64,000 bases of DNA, from contig NZ_JAVREH010000014.1 in assembly GCF_031845305.1 (NCBI RefSeq), positions 1 to 64,000 of the forward strand, written 5' to 3'. The notes under the pieces were generated by a model. It was not told the origin of the DNA. It did not search any database and worked only from the letters and a program-made list of their open reading frames with translations. The translations under genes were made by a program, and so were the position numbers. Position 1 is the stretch's first letter. The number at the start of each line of letters is the position of its first letter. Positions 43,439-52,453 of the stretch are shown one piece after another. The stretch comes from Jatrophihabitans_A lederbergiae (GTDB lineage Bacteria > Actinomycetota > Actinomycetes > Mycobacteriales > Jatrophihabitantaceae).

Positions 43439-43592
43439 CTGCCGCTAACCCTGCGTTCAAATTAGCGCCGATGTCGGTCAGAAACATGTCAGTGGCCGAT
43501 CAGTAACGGCGGCAAAACTGCTTTCAGCACGGTGAAATGAATTCATCCAACGACTCGCCCAGTATGCAAACCCCACAACCCGAGGAGTTCGA
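43439..43592 (+). promoter_or_regulatory. Short gap, probable internal promoter
   Basis: No gene is assigned in these 154 bases, although the gap follows a tightly overlapping gene pair. It has relatively A/T-rich pieces (CAAATTAGC, GGTGAAATGAATTC). GAGGAG before ATG 43593 is a good ribosome site. Specific promoter boxes were not identified. Confidence 0.3.
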
Positions 43593-45239
43593 ATGGGTGG
43601 CAACAGCGTCCGGATTCGAGAGGTCCGGCCCGTCCAGACCCAGCCGAGCGAACCGGCGTTCCGCAGCTATGACTCCTACATCGCCGGCAACGACGTGCCC
43701 GGCGTCGGCTGGGTCTACACCGTGACCGCCCGGGCCCTGCTCGAAGACGTGTTCACCGCAGTCAAGCTCAAGCGCACCCTGGAACAGGACCCCCACTCCG
43801 ACGCGCGCAATCACCCGTACGTGGTCGGCCGATGCGCAGTCGCGGGCACCGACCAGATCGATTCCTCGATCGAGGCGGCCGCCGCAGCCACACCGGTCTG
43901 GGCCGCGGCGCCGCTGGCGGCGCGGCTTCGGCTGGGCGAGCTCTTCCGGGAGCGATTGATCGGTCACCGAGAGGAATTCCTTGACGTGCTGGTGGCCGAG
44001 GCACACCCGCGCAAGCTGGCCGAATGGGAATTCAGCTGCCTCATGCAGGTCTTCAGCCCCGAGAGCTGCTCGTGGTACGCCGACCAGATGTACACCGAAT
44101 TCGAGCACGGCCCGCGCCGGCTGATCGTGCGGCGCCAGGCCGACGGTGTGGTGTGCTTCAACCCGCCACAGAATGCGCCCGCCCCGAGCGCGGCACTGTC
44201 CGTGCTCGCGCTGATGGCCGGCAACGCCGTCGTGGTGCGGGCCCCGCGCAGTATCCCGCTGAGCACGATGTACGTCCTGCGCGAACTGGTGGTACCGCTA
44301 CTGCAACAGCTGGAAGCACCGCCCGGCGTCTTGAACATTATCTGCGGTCAGCCCAAGCAAATTCTCGACCGCTGGATCGAACACCCCGATGTGAACGACA
44401 TCTTCTACATCGGCGGCAGCGAAGAGGGCCTGAGCTTGCAGGAACGGTGCGTCGCGAACGGCAAGAAGCCCATTCTCGAACTGGCGGGCAACGACGGGCT
44501 GGTGGTATGGCACGATGCGAACCTCGAGTTGGCGGCCGAGGCGATCACCGAGTGCTTCTTCGGCTCCGGCCAGATCTGCATGGTGCCCAAATACGTAATT
44601 GCCCATCCCGCTATCGCCCACCAGTTGATCGTCGAAGTCGTCGCCCAGATCGCGCGGATCAAGCCCGGTTATCCCGATGATCCCGACGTCCTGCTGTCAC
44701 CGGTGCGCCGCAGCGAAAAGTTCTTCGCCCAGCTGCACCAGGCAATCGCCCAGGGGGCGCACCTGATCACCGGCGGCCGCCGGGTCGAGGTTGACGGATC
44801 ACCCTCGGATACCGGGGTGTTCCTCGAACCGACGGTGCTGCGGGTGGACGGCATGGTCGGTGCCAGGGAACTCGACGTGGTGGCCCACGAGACGTTCTAC
44901 CCGATGGTGCCGATTGTGGTCGCCGAGCCCGGCCCGGACGATGTCTTGCTCGACCTGATGATCGAGTTCATCAACGCCAACTCCTACGGACTGCGCAACT
45001 CCCTGTGGACCGGCTCGGATGAGGTCGTCGACCACTTCGTGCGCAACGTGGGCAACGCCGGCCTGCTCAAGGTCAACGACTCGCACATCGGATTCCTGCC
45101 ATATCTGCCCACTCACGGCGGTACCGGCCTGACCGGTGGCGCCTTCGGTGAGGCGAACTACCCGATCCTCAAGACCTCGCACCTCCAGGGAGTCAGCATC
45201 GCCCGCGGTGTCCGGCCACGTGATGCCGTCTTCGGCTGA
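43593..45239 (+). CDS. Aldehyde dehydrogenase superfamily, acyl reductase candidate
   Basis: A protein of 548 aa. The ALDH fold is evident: VVCFNPPQNAPAPSAALSVL, ALMAGNAVVVRAPRSIPLS, IFYIGGSEEGL, LELAGNDG, the catalytic Cys in FFGSGQICMVPKYVI, and the late PFGG-like THGGTGLTGGAFGE. The enzyme can run either as aldehyde oxidation or as acyl-thioester reduction to an aldehyde. Because an aminotransferase follows two genes later, thioester reduction feeding amine formation is the better fit. The N-terminal 80 residues (RSYDSYIAGNDVPGVGW) are unusual for plain ALDHs and may dock a carrier protein. Confidence 0.87.
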   Translation: MGGNSVRIREVRPVQTQPSEPAFRSYDSYIAGNDVPGVGWVYTVTARALLEDVFTAVKLKRTLEQDPHSDARNHPYVVGRCAVAGTDQIDSSIEAAAAATPVWAAAPLAARLRLGELFRERLIGHREEFLDVLVAEAHPRKLAEWEFSCLMQVFSPESCSWYADQMYTEFEHGPRRLIVRRQADGVVCFNPPQNAPAPSAALSVLALMAGNAVVVRAPRSIPLSTMYVLRELVVPLLQQLEAPPGVLNIICGQPKQILDRWIEHPDVNDIFYIGGSEEGLSLQERCVANGKKPILELAGNDGLVVWHDANLELAAEAITECFFGSGQICMVPKYVIAHPAIAHQLIVEVVAQIARIKPGYPDDPDVLLSPVRRSEKFFAQLHQAIAQGAHLITGGRRVEVDGSPSDTGVFLEPTVLRVDGMVGARELDVVAHETFYPMVPIVVAEPGPDDVLLDLMIEFINANSYGLRNSLWTGSDEVVDHFVRNVGNAGLLKVNDSHIGFLPYLPTHGGTGLTGGAFGEANYPILKTSHLQGVSIARGVRPRDAVFG

Positions 45240-45289
45240 TCCGGATCAACCAACCGCAATCACATTCGCTCGAATTGGGGAGAACCGTC

Positions 45290-46429
45290 ATGCGCTCGTT
45301 GGATGCCGCACGAGAGACCTGTGAGAAGTACCACCCCGGACTGTGCCAGGCGCTGGCGGGCGTTCCACTCGCCGAGCGGGAGTCCGTCGGCGGCCCGGTC
45401 ATCGAGATGTTCCGTAAGCACGACGGCGTCGGTCTGCTGGTGCCGGCCGAATTCAATGGCTCTCAGGCTGGGGCGCTCAGCGCGGTCCGGGTGATGCGCG
45501 GGCTGTCGTCCTACTCCCCCTCGTTGGGCGCAGCGGTCTGCATGCACCATTTCACCGCCGCCATGCTGTATTCCCTTGCCGCAAAAACCGATCGCCTCAG
45601 CCCGGCCCAGGTCGACATGCTGAACAAGGTCGTCACGGATGGCCTGCTGATGGCCTCGGGCTGGTCCGAAGGCCGCACCAACCAGAACATTCTGCTGCCC
45701 AGCGTCACCGCGGTACGCGACGGCGAGGACTGGGTGCTCAACGGCAGCAAGAAGCCGTGCAGCCTGTCCGGCTCGATGGATCTGCTGACCGCAAGCGTCG
45801 CACTCACCGACGAGACCGGCCAGACCTCGCTGGCCTTGGCGCTGGTGCCTGCCAGCAGCGCCGGGATCTCGATCAAGCCGTTCTGGGGCACCCCGGTGCT
45901 GGCCGGCGCCGAGAGTGACGAGATTCGTCTCGACGCAGTGCGAGTCCCCGACGAGCTGATGATCCGAACCCGGCCCGACGACCCGCACCGGCTCGACGAC
46001 CTGCAGACCGCGGGCTTCGTCTGGTTCGTCATGCTGATCACCTCGGTCTACACCGGTGCGGCCAGCGCGCTGGCCGAGCAGCTGCTGACCAAGGCCAAGG
46101 GCAGCAGCACCGACCGGGCCGCAGTGCTCGTCGGCATCGAATCCGCAATCGCCCAGCTCGAAGGGGTCGCCCGCCGGGTCGACGACGGGCTGAGCGGTGA
46201 CGATGCGGTGGCCGCGGTGCTGGTCTGCCGGTATGCGATCCAGACCGCGCTGGCCGCGGCCACCGACCTCGGTGTCGAGCTGCTCGGCGGTACCGCGTTC
46301 ATGGGATCACCCGACATCGGCTACCTGTCTTCAGCCCTGCGGGCACTGGCCTTCCATCCGCCGTCGCGCACGAGTGCTGCCGAACCGCTGCTGGACTACT
46401 TCGCCGGCGGGCCGTTGCAGCTGTCCTGA
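45290..46429 (+). CDS. Acyl-CoA-dehydrogenase-fold flavoenzyme, amine N-hydroxylase candidate (VlmH-like)
   Basis: A protein of 379 aa from ATG 45290, after GGGGAG. The three-part ACAD fold is visible: helices (GGPVIEMFRKHDGVGLLVP), the beta domain (GLLMASGWSEGRTNQNI, DWVLNGSKKPCSLSGSMDLL) and C-terminal helices (CRYAIQTALAAATDLGVELL). The usual catalytic Glu region of true dehydrogenases is not recognisable. VlmH, the isobutylamine N-hydroxylase of valanimycin, is in this superfamily. It lies between the ALDH and aminotransferase genes, as expected for an enzyme acting on the amine. It needs reduced flavin; no flavin reductase gene is seen in the cluster. Confidence 0.83.
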   Translation: MRSLDAARETCEKYHPGLCQALAGVPLAERESVGGPVIEMFRKHDGVGLLVPAEFNGSQAGALSAVRVMRGLSSYSPSLGAAVCMHHFTAAMLYSLAAKTDRLSPAQVDMLNKVVTDGLLMASGWSEGRTNQNILLPSVTAVRDGEDWVLNGSKKPCSLSGSMDLLTASVALTDETGQTSLALALVPASSAGISIKPFWGTPVLAGAESDEIRLDAVRVPDELMIRTRPDDPHRLDDLQTAGFVWFVMLITSVYTGAASALAEQLLTKAKGSSTDRAAVLVGIESAIAQLEGVARRVDDGLSGDDAVAAVLVCRYAIQTALAAATDLGVELLGGTAFMGSPDIGYLSSALRALAFHPPSRTSAAEPLLDYFAGGPLQLS

Positions 46430-46465
46430 TCGACCGAGCAATCACTTATCCCAGAAAGGCACATC

Positions 46466-47749
46466 ATGACGCTTGTCGACGCCAAGCCGGTGGAGACCGA
46501 GGCCGAGATCCTCGCCCTGTACCGGGCGCACCTGAGCAAGGGCCGCGCCACCCTCGCCGAGTTGTTCGGCAGCCACATGGAGGTCTGGTCCGAGGGCTCG
46601 TGGCTGCAGACCAGCGATGGTGAGAAGTTCCTGAACTGCGGCGGTTACGGGGTGTTCATCATGGGCGCCCGGCACCCGATCGTGATGGATGCGGTGCTCA
46701 CCCAGTTGCACACCCATCCGATCGCCACTCGAATCCTGCTGGAACCGATGGTCGCCCGGGCCGCCGAGGCGTTGACGTCCATCACACCCAGCGGTCTGGA
46801 CCGAGTGCACTTTGCGCTGTCCGGAGCCGAAGCCGCCGAGACCGGCATCAAGCTGGCCCGGGCCAACGGCAAGCGCCGACTGGTCTCCATGGAGCGCGGT
46901 TACCACGGCAAGACCATGGGGGCCCTCTCGGTCACGGCGAAAGAGGTGTACCAGAAGCCGTTCCGGCCGCTGCTGCCCGACGTCACGCATGTTCCCTTCG
47001 ACGATCTGCTGGCGCTGGAGACCGAACTCGCGATGCATCCCGGTGAGGTGTGCGTCGTGGTGGAACCGGTGCAGGGCGAGGGCGGCGTAATCCTGCCGAG
47101 CCCGGGGTACCTGACCGCGATCTCGCGATTGTGCCGCACCTACGACGGATTCCTCATCCTGGACGAGATCCAGACCGGCCTGGGCCGGCTGGGGGAATGG
47201 TGGGGCGCCGATATCGAGGGCGTCATACCGGACGTGCTGCTCACCGGCAAGGCTCTCGGCGGCGGCGTGCTGCCGGTGTCGGCCGCGATCGCCAATCGAA
47301 AGACGTTCAGCCCGTTCGACAAGGATCCCTACATCCACACCTCGACGTTCTCCGGTGCCCCAGTGCTGATGGCCGCCGTCTGCGGCGCGATCCAGGCGAT
47401 CAAGGAGGAGCGACTGGTCACCCGAGCGGCCGATCTGGGCGCCCGGCTGCTGTCCGAGATCGAGCGCATCGCTCGGCAGAACTGCGATGACCTGATCGTC
47501 GAGGTCCGTGGTGTCGGGCTGATGATCGGCATCGAGTTCGTCGAGGCCGGTTTGGCCGGCGAACTGCTGATCGAACTGTTCAACCACGGCGTCGTCGCCA
47601 ACCACTCCATGAACGGCAACGCCATCGTCCGGTTCACCCCGCCGGCAATTCTCACCGATTCCGACGTGGAGTACCTCCTCCGCGCCTTCGACCGCGCGAC
47701 CCGCGACCTGATCGCGAACCGCGCCAGCATGCCGAAAGGTGGTAAGTGA
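46466..47749 (+). CDS. Class III PLP aminotransferase
   Basis: A protein of 427 aa. Class III features are complete: the glycine-rich FALSGAEAAETGIKLARAN, RGYHGKTMGALSVT, the cofactor Asp in LILDEIQTGLGR and the Schiff-base Lys in LLTGKALGGGVLP, then HTSTFSGAPVL. These enzymes act on omega-amines or aldehydes. With the acyl reductase upstream, it probably converts a long-chain or polyketide aldehyde into the primary amine used for N-hydroxylation, replacing the valine decarboxylase route of valanimycin. The amino donor is unknown. Confidence 0.92.
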   Translation: MTLVDAKPVETEAEILALYRAHLSKGRATLAELFGSHMEVWSEGSWLQTSDGEKFLNCGGYGVFIMGARHPIVMDAVLTQLHTHPIATRILLEPMVARAAEALTSITPSGLDRVHFALSGAEAAETGIKLARANGKRRLVSMERGYHGKTMGALSVTAKEVYQKPFRPLLPDVTHVPFDDLLALETELAMHPGEVCVVVEPVQGEGGVILPSPGYLTAISRLCRTYDGFLILDEIQTGLGRLGEWWGADIEGVIPDVLLTGKALGGGVLPVSAAIANRKTFSPFDKDPYIHTSTFSGAPVLMAAVCGAIQAIKEERLVTRAADLGARLLSEIERIARQNCDDLIVEVRGVGLMIGIEFVEAGLAGELLIELFNHGVVANHSMNGNAIVRFTPPAILTDSDVEYLLRAFDRATRDLIANRASMPKGGK

Positions 47750-47751
47750 CC

Positions 47752-48249
47752 ATGCGTCGAGTAACCGTGGACGCTCTTATCGAGGATGTGTCGGCGTTGC
47801 AGGCCTATGACCAGGTCCTGCGGTTCGACCGCTACGCAGACCTCGCCCCCCATGTGCAGTCGACCGTGGTGCACCGGACCCGCCCGGAGCCGACCGGCAG
47901 CTCCAGCTGGGAGCTCCACTTCCGCAGCGGGCTGCTCAGCTGGACCGAGCACGAACGGTTCCTCATCGATGACCTGACGATCGAGTTCGAGCAGGAACAC
48001 GGCGATTTCGACGAGTTCGCCGGGCGGTGGACACTGACCCAGACCGGCGCGGATACCGCGCTGCACTTCGAGGTTGACTTCGACTTCGGCATCCCCAGTC
48101 TCGAAGGCATCCTTGACCCGATCGCCGAGCGGGTCATCAAGGAGACCGTGGCATGGTCGGTGGTCGGGCTGTTCGACGTCGTGCACCTCACCGGCGAGGA
48201 CGCGCCCGATCCCGTCCCGGACCCGGTCGCCGCCGGCGTGCAGGGATAA
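47752..48249 (+). CDS. SRPBCC (START-like) polyketide cyclase/lipid-binding protein
   Basis: A protein of 165 aa; a GTG at 47746 overlapping the previous stop is an alternative start. The pattern VDALIEDVSALQAYDQVLRF, RYADLAPHVQSTVVHRTRP, WELHFRSGLLSWTEHERF, FAGRWTLTQTGADTALHFEV fits the coenzyme-Q-binding/polyketide-cyclase branch of SRPBCC proteins. They bind hydrophobic ligands in a deep cavity and sometimes catalyse cyclisation or dehydration. It sits directly before the membrane protein of the azoxy step, so it may hold or deliver the lipophilic hydroxylamine or hydrazine intermediate. Confidence 0.8.
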   Translation: MRRVTVDALIEDVSALQAYDQVLRFDRYADLAPHVQSTVVHRTRPEPTGSSSWELHFRSGLLSWTEHERFLIDDLTIEFEQEHGDFDEFAGRWTLTQTGADTALHFEVDFDFGIPSLEGILDPIAERVIKETVAWSVVGLFDVVHLTGEDAPDPVPDPVAAGVQG

Positions 48250-48254
48250 CGGCC

Positions 48255-48830
48255 ATGGACCAGGCGAATCCCTTCGAATCACGAAACACCTATCGGCTGC
48301 ATCGCGGTGAGTACCTGGTATGGCTGGCCATAGTCACCGGTCTGTTCGCCTACCACATCCGAGATGTGCGCTGGCTGCCCGCCGTTGCGCTGTTCTTGTA
48401 CATCGACCTGGTCGGTTACATCCCCGGCGCCATCGCCTACCACCGCAGCAGCACCAAGCATATCTCCAAGGTCTACTACGTCCTCTACAACACCATGCAC
48501 AGCATGATCACCCAGACCGTGGTGGTCGGACTGTGGGGGCTGACCATCGGCTGGGAGTGGGCCCTGCTCATCGTGCCGTTCCACATCTTCGGTGATCGCG
48601 CGCTGTTCGGCAATTTCCTCAAGCCGTTCGCCCTCGACTTCGAACCCGTCCCGTTCAAGCAGTTCGAGACGGTCAGCGCCGCGCTGAACAAGACCCGCAC
48701 CACCCGGGCGATCGCCGACACCTCGCCGGCATCGTCGGTTCCACCGTCGCTCAGCGTCAGCGTGCGACTTGCTGATCCCCTTCCGCAACTCCAGAAAGGT
48801 ATTGAAGATGACCGATCTCGTTCAGCGTGA
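48255..48830 (+). CDS. Small membrane protein (VlmO-like), azoxy step candidate
   Basis: A protein of 191 aa with three to four predicted membrane helices (EYLVWLAIVTGLFAYHI, LPAVALFLYIDLVGYIPGAI, TQTVVVGLWGLTIGWEWALL) and a soluble tail. Conserved-looking polar residues line the helices: HIRDVRW, AYHRSSTKHISK, NTMHSMITQ and FHIFGDRALFGNF, which could bind metal. In valanimycin, a membrane protein (VlmO) and a diiron protein (VlmB) complete N-N bond and azoxy formation, as I recall. Here a ferritin-like gene overlaps the 3' end by 23 nt, the same pairing. The family is assigned by layout, without an alignment. Confidence 0.7.
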   Translation: MDQANPFESRNTYRLHRGEYLVWLAIVTGLFAYHIRDVRWLPAVALFLYIDLVGYIPGAIAYHRSSTKHISKVYYVLYNTMHSMITQTVVVGLWGLTIGWEWALLIVPFHIFGDRALFGNFLKPFALDFEPVPFKQFETVSAALNKTRTTRAIADTSPASSVPPSLSVSVRLADPLPQLQKGIEDDRSRSA

Positions 48831-49788
48831 GGCAGCCTGGAACACCGCGCCCGGTCTGCTCGACGGCGCCAAGAGCCTGACCCTGACCGCCCAGCAGTGC
48901 GACCTGCCGTACTGGTTCGGTTCAGTGGCCCAGGGCACGCTGCTCAAGCGGACCCGGACCGGGTATGAGGCCGGCGTCGTGACCCCGGAGTGGATGCGCA
49001 CACCGGGCCCACTGCGCGAGGCACTGATGTTGGAGCTTGGTTACCGTTCGATCGCCGAGGAAAAGGCGACCCGCATCCTCGCACACTACGTCGCGGGCGC
49101 ACCCGACATCCCGACGATGGACTTCTTCGCCACCCAGCTGATCGACGAGGCACGGCACTCGATGGTCTTTCGCAATCACCTCATCGACATGGGGGTCCCG
49201 GCCGACACCCTGCTGTCCACCATCAAAGCGGCGTCGGCCGACTACACCGCCGAGGTTCTCGATCCGGTCGAGGAGTTCGCGGTTCGAGTGATGCGCGACG
49301 AGGGTGATTTTGCCGGTGCGGTCGCCATCTTCACGATCGTCATCGAGGGCGTGCTGGCACCCGCCGCCGAACTCAGTGAGCGCAAGTGGAAGCTGCTCGA
49401 TCCCGCAGCGAGCGAGATCGCGCGAGGCGCCGCTATCGACGAGATCCGGCACCTCACCGTCGGCAGTTCGGTGATCCGTGAACACCTGATCGCGCACCCG
49501 GAGTACCGCCCCCGGCTGCTGGAGATCCTCGCCGAGGGAGAGCGCATGTGGGACGAGCTGCCTGACCGTAAGTACGTGATGGCCCGCGAGGAGCTGTTCC
49601 AGCGGGGCATGTTCGAACATGCCGAGTTGCTCGCCGACTACGAGGTGTGGCCTGGCCGGCTGTTGCTGGACACCACGCCCGACGAGCGTTACGACACCGC
49701 GGAGCGGTGGACCGACGAGATGGCCGAGTCCCGAATGGCATACATGGGCTTGGAGGGCGTGCTGTCGGGAAGCAAGGCGCGCTCGTGA
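48808..49788 (+). CDS. Ferritin-like diiron oxygenase (VlmB-like)
   Basis: A protein of 326 aa from ATG 48808. The four-helix diiron motifs are clear: ELGYRSIAEEKATRIL, then DEARHSMVFRNHL (ExxH), FTIVIEGVLAPAAEL, and DEIRHLTVGSSVI (second ExxH). Such proteins activate oxygen for N- or C-oxidation. Together with the overlapping membrane gene upstream it is the predicted azoxy-forming pair. Length and motif spacing fit a small diiron oxygenase, not a storage ferritin. It overlaps the KAS III gene start by four bases (GTGA). Confidence 0.85.
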   Translation: MTDLVQREAAWNTAPGLLDGAKSLTLTAQQCDLPYWFGSVAQGTLLKRTRTGYEAGVVTPEWMRTPGPLREALMLELGYRSIAEEKATRILAHYVAGAPDIPTMDFFATQLIDEARHSMVFRNHLIDMGVPADTLLSTIKAASADYTAEVLDPVEEFAVRVMRDEGDFAGAVAIFTIVIEGVLAPAAELSERKWKLLDPAASEIARGAAIDEIRHLTVGSSVIREHLIAHPEYRPRLLEILAEGERMWDELPDRKYVMAREELFQRGMFEHAELLADYEVWPGRLLLDTTPDERYDTAERWTDEMAESRMAYMGLEGVLSGSKARS

Positions 49789-50846
49789 GTCGCTCGGAAC
49801 CACCGGCCGGGCGGCATGCGGTGGTCTGCGGTGCCGGGGCCTGGCTGCCACCGCGTGGGGTGAGCAATGCCGAGCTCACGCGGCGGCTGGACACCACCGA
49901 GGAGTGGATCACCAGCCGGACCGGGATCGAGCATCGCCACCTCGTCGACGGCGGCCTCTCCACCGGTGATTTGGCTGTCGAGGCCGGTCTGCTCGCGATG
50001 AAGTCAGCCGGCACCAGTGCGGTGGACGCGGTGGTGCTCGCAACGACCACCCCGGATCGGCTCTGTCCGGCCACCGCCCCCGATGTGGCCGCCAGGCTCG
50101 GGCTGACCGGCGTGGCCGCCTTCGACGTGTCGGCGGTCTGCACCGGCTTTCTCTATGGCTTGGCCAGTGCCGCCGGATTGATCGCCAGCGGACTCGCCGA
50201 CCACGTCTTGCTCATCGGAGCCGAAGCATTCTCGACCATCATCGATCCTGCCGACCGGACTACCGCGGTGATCTTCGGTGACGGCGCGGGTGCGGTGGTC
50301 TTGCGGGCCGGGAACGCGGATGAGCCCGGCGCGGTGGGGCCCTGTGTGCTGGGCAGCGACGGTGGCCTGGGGGATCTGATCAGCATTCCCGGCGGAGGCG
50401 CCAGAGGCCGCAGTTCCGGCCGGGACCGAACCCCGAATGATGAGTACTTCACCATGCGCGGCAAGGATGTCTATCGGCACGCGGTGCACCGGATCACCGA
50501 TGCCGCCACCACCGCGGTGGACCGGGCCGGGTGGCACCTGGCCGAGGTGGACCGTTTCGTGCCGCATCAGGCCAACCAGCGGATCTCTACCGCGGTCGCC
50601 GAGCGACTGGGGATCGAACCGGCCCGCCAGGTCAGCAACATCGCCCGGGTCGGCAACACCGCCGCGGCCTCGATTCCATTGCTGCTGGCCCAGGCGGCCG
50701 AGGCCGGCCAGGTGCGTCCGCGGGATCGCGTGCTGCTGGCGGCCTTCGGCGGCGGTCTCACCTGGGGCGCCGCCACCCTCAGTTGGCCCGACATCACCGC
50801 ATACAGCGCGATCGGAAGCTCGCCCGCCGCAGTCCCGGCCGCGTAG
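49785..50846 (+). CDS. Beta-ketoacyl-ACP synthase III (FabH-like)
   Basis: A protein of 353 aa from GTG 49785. The FabH triad is intact: Cys in FDVSAVCTGFLYGL, His in FVPHQANQRI, Asn in RVGNTAAASIP. The first segment GAGAWLPPRGVSNAELTRRL and RTGIEHRH is typical. KAS III enzymes condense an acyl-CoA starter with malonyl-ACP, so it probably chooses the starter unit of the chain. The tail ITAYSAIGSSPAAVPAA is a Pro/Ala extension. It opens a FabH-ACP-FabF run. Confidence 0.93.
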   Translation: MSRSEPPAGRHAVVCGAGAWLPPRGVSNAELTRRLDTTEEWITSRTGIEHRHLVDGGLSTGDLAVEAGLLAMKSAGTSAVDAVVLATTTPDRLCPATAPDVAARLGLTGVAAFDVSAVCTGFLYGLASAAGLIASGLADHVLLIGAEAFSTIIDPADRTTAVIFGDGAGAVVLRAGNADEPGAVGPCVLGSDGGLGDLISIPGGGARGRSSGRDRTPNDEYFTMRGKDVYRHAVHRITDAATTAVDRAGWHLAEVDRFVPHQANQRISTAVAERLGIEPARQVSNIARVGNTAAASIPLLLAQAAEAGQVRPRDRVLLAAFGGGLTWGAATLSWPDITAYSAIGSSPAAVPAA

Positions 50847-50938
50847 CCGTCGCGGCTTCGCCGGATCCGCACCATCAACCATCCAGACGCCCGACCCTTC
50901 CAGGTTCGTTTGAGTCCAACATCCCAAGGAGCAATGAC

Positions 50939-51169
50939 ATGTACGAAAAGCTGAAGCAGATCATGTGCAGCAAGTTCCAGGTCCCCAGCGCCGAGTTCGT
51001 ACCGGGGGTCACCTTCGAGGACCTGGGACTGGATTCCCTCGATCTGGTCGAGTTGTCGCTGGTGATCGAGCAGGAGATCGGCGTCCGTATCAGCGACGAC
51101 GAGCTGGCCGAGGTCGGCCAGCTCAACAACGTTGCCGACCTGGTGACCAGCCGGAGGGCGACCGTCTGA
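50939..51169 (+). CDS. Acyl carrier protein (discrete, FAS type)
   Basis: A protein of 76 aa; AAGGAG lies seven bases before ATG 50939. MYEKLKQIMCSKFQVPSAEF, FEDLGLDSLDLVELSLVIEQ with Ser33 as the phosphopantetheine site, and ISDDELAEVGQLNNVADLV are standard for type II carrier proteins. It lies between KAS III and KAS II, with its stop overlapping the KAS II start (TGATG), so it is the likely carrier for the chain built by the discrete enzymes. Confidence 0.95.
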   Translation: MYEKLKQIMCSKFQVPSAEFVPGVTFEDLGLDSLDLVELSLVIEQEIGVRISDDELAEVGQLNNVADLVTSRRATV

Positions 51170-52383
51170 TGAGCATGTCGGTTGCGGTTACCGGAATGGG
51201 CATGCTGACACCAGCCGGTGTCGGCGTGACCGATTCCTGGGCCGGTGTGCTGTCGGCCGCCGCGACCGGCCGACACGATCCCGAACTGGCAGGCCTGCCC
51301 ATTGACATCAGCTGTCGGGCGGCGGGTGACCCGGCCGAACTGCTCGGTGGCCGGGTGGCTCGCCGAATGGACCGCTTCATCCAGTTCGCTGTACTCGCCG
51401 CACGCGAGGCCGTCGCTGACGCCGGCCTCGACCCGCACAGCTGGGACGGCACCCGGATCGGCGTCGTGCTCGGTTCCGCCGACGGCGGGCCGGGCACCGT
51501 CGAGACCCAGCACCGGGTCCTGCTGGAGCAAGCGGCCTCCAACGTCTCGTCGCTGCTGTTGCCCATGCAGCTGCCGAACATGTCTGCTGGCCAGGTGTGC
51601 ATCGATCTCGGTATCACCGGGCCTTCTCTGGTGGTTGCCACCGCCTGCGCCTCGGGGGCGACGGCGATCGGGCTGGCTCGCGATCTGCTGCTGCTGGACC
51701 GCTGCGATGTGGTGCTGGCCGGCGGCAGCGAAGCCATGATCACGCCGCTGGTCATGGCGGGATTCGCCCGGATGGGCGCCCTGTCGGCGCGGCTGGATGA
51801 TCCCGGCGGCGCCTCGCGCCCGTTCGACACGTCCCGGGACGGCTTCGTGGCGGGCGAAGGCGGCGCCGTTCTGGTGCTCGAACGCGAAGCCGACGCCCGG
51901 GCCCGTCGCGCCACCATCCGCGGCTTCATCGCGGGATTCGGCGCCACCGCCGACGCCCACCACATCACCTCACCAGACCCGTCCGGGGCCGGTTGCGAGC
52001 GGGCCATGCGCACCGCGCTGGCCGATGCCGGCATCAGCCCGGCCGAGGTCAACCACGTCAACGCACACGGCACTTCCACCACGCTCAACGATGCCGTCGA
52101 GGCCGCGGTCATCGAGCGGGTGCTGGGAACCCAGCCGTTGGTCACCTCGACCAAAGGCGTCACCGGACATCTGCTCGGCGCCGCCGGTGCCGCGGAGGCA
52201 GTCTTCGCGCTGCTGGCCATTCGCGACCAGCAGGTACCGCCGACTGCCAACCTTGCCACCGTGGAACCCAGTTTCGGAATCGAGGTCGCCGATCGAGTGA
52301 CACCTCGCAAGCTGGAGGTCGCGGTGAGCAATTCCCTTGGTTTCGGCGGCCAGAACGCCGTCCTGGTACTCACCGGCGCGTAG
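51169..52383 (+). CDS. Beta-ketoacyl-ACP synthase II (FabF-like)
   Basis: A protein of 404 aa. The Cys-His-His set is complete: VVATACASGATAIG, NAHGTSTTLNDAVEA and TSTKGVTGHLLGAAGAAEA. It elongates acyl-ACP with malonyl-ACP. With KAS III, ACP, FabI and MaoC it forms an almost full dissociated fatty-acid-like system; only a discrete ketoreductase is missing and might be supplied by the PKS KR or the host FabG. Start ATG 51169 overlaps the ACP stop. Confidence 0.94.
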   Translation: MSMSVAVTGMGMLTPAGVGVTDSWAGVLSAAATGRHDPELAGLPIDISCRAAGDPAELLGGRVARRMDRFIQFAVLAAREAVADAGLDPHSWDGTRIGVVLGSADGGPGTVETQHRVLLEQAASNVSSLLLPMQLPNMSAGQVCIDLGITGPSLVVATACASGATAIGLARDLLLLDRCDVVLAGGSEAMITPLVMAGFARMGALSARLDDPGGASRPFDTSRDGFVAGEGGAVLVLEREADARARRATIRGFIAGFGATADAHHITSPDPSGAGCERAMRTALADAGISPAEVNHVNAHGTSTTLNDAVEAAVIERVLGTQPLVTSTKGVTGHLLGAAGAAEAVFALLAIRDQQVPPTANLATVEPSFGIEVADRVTPRKLEVAVSNSLGFGGQNAVLVLTGA

Positions 52384-52453
52384 CCGGCTCCGATCCCACC
52401 GCGATCTCACCGAGACAGCGCCCTCAGTCCGCACTCCCAGAAAAGGACGAATC

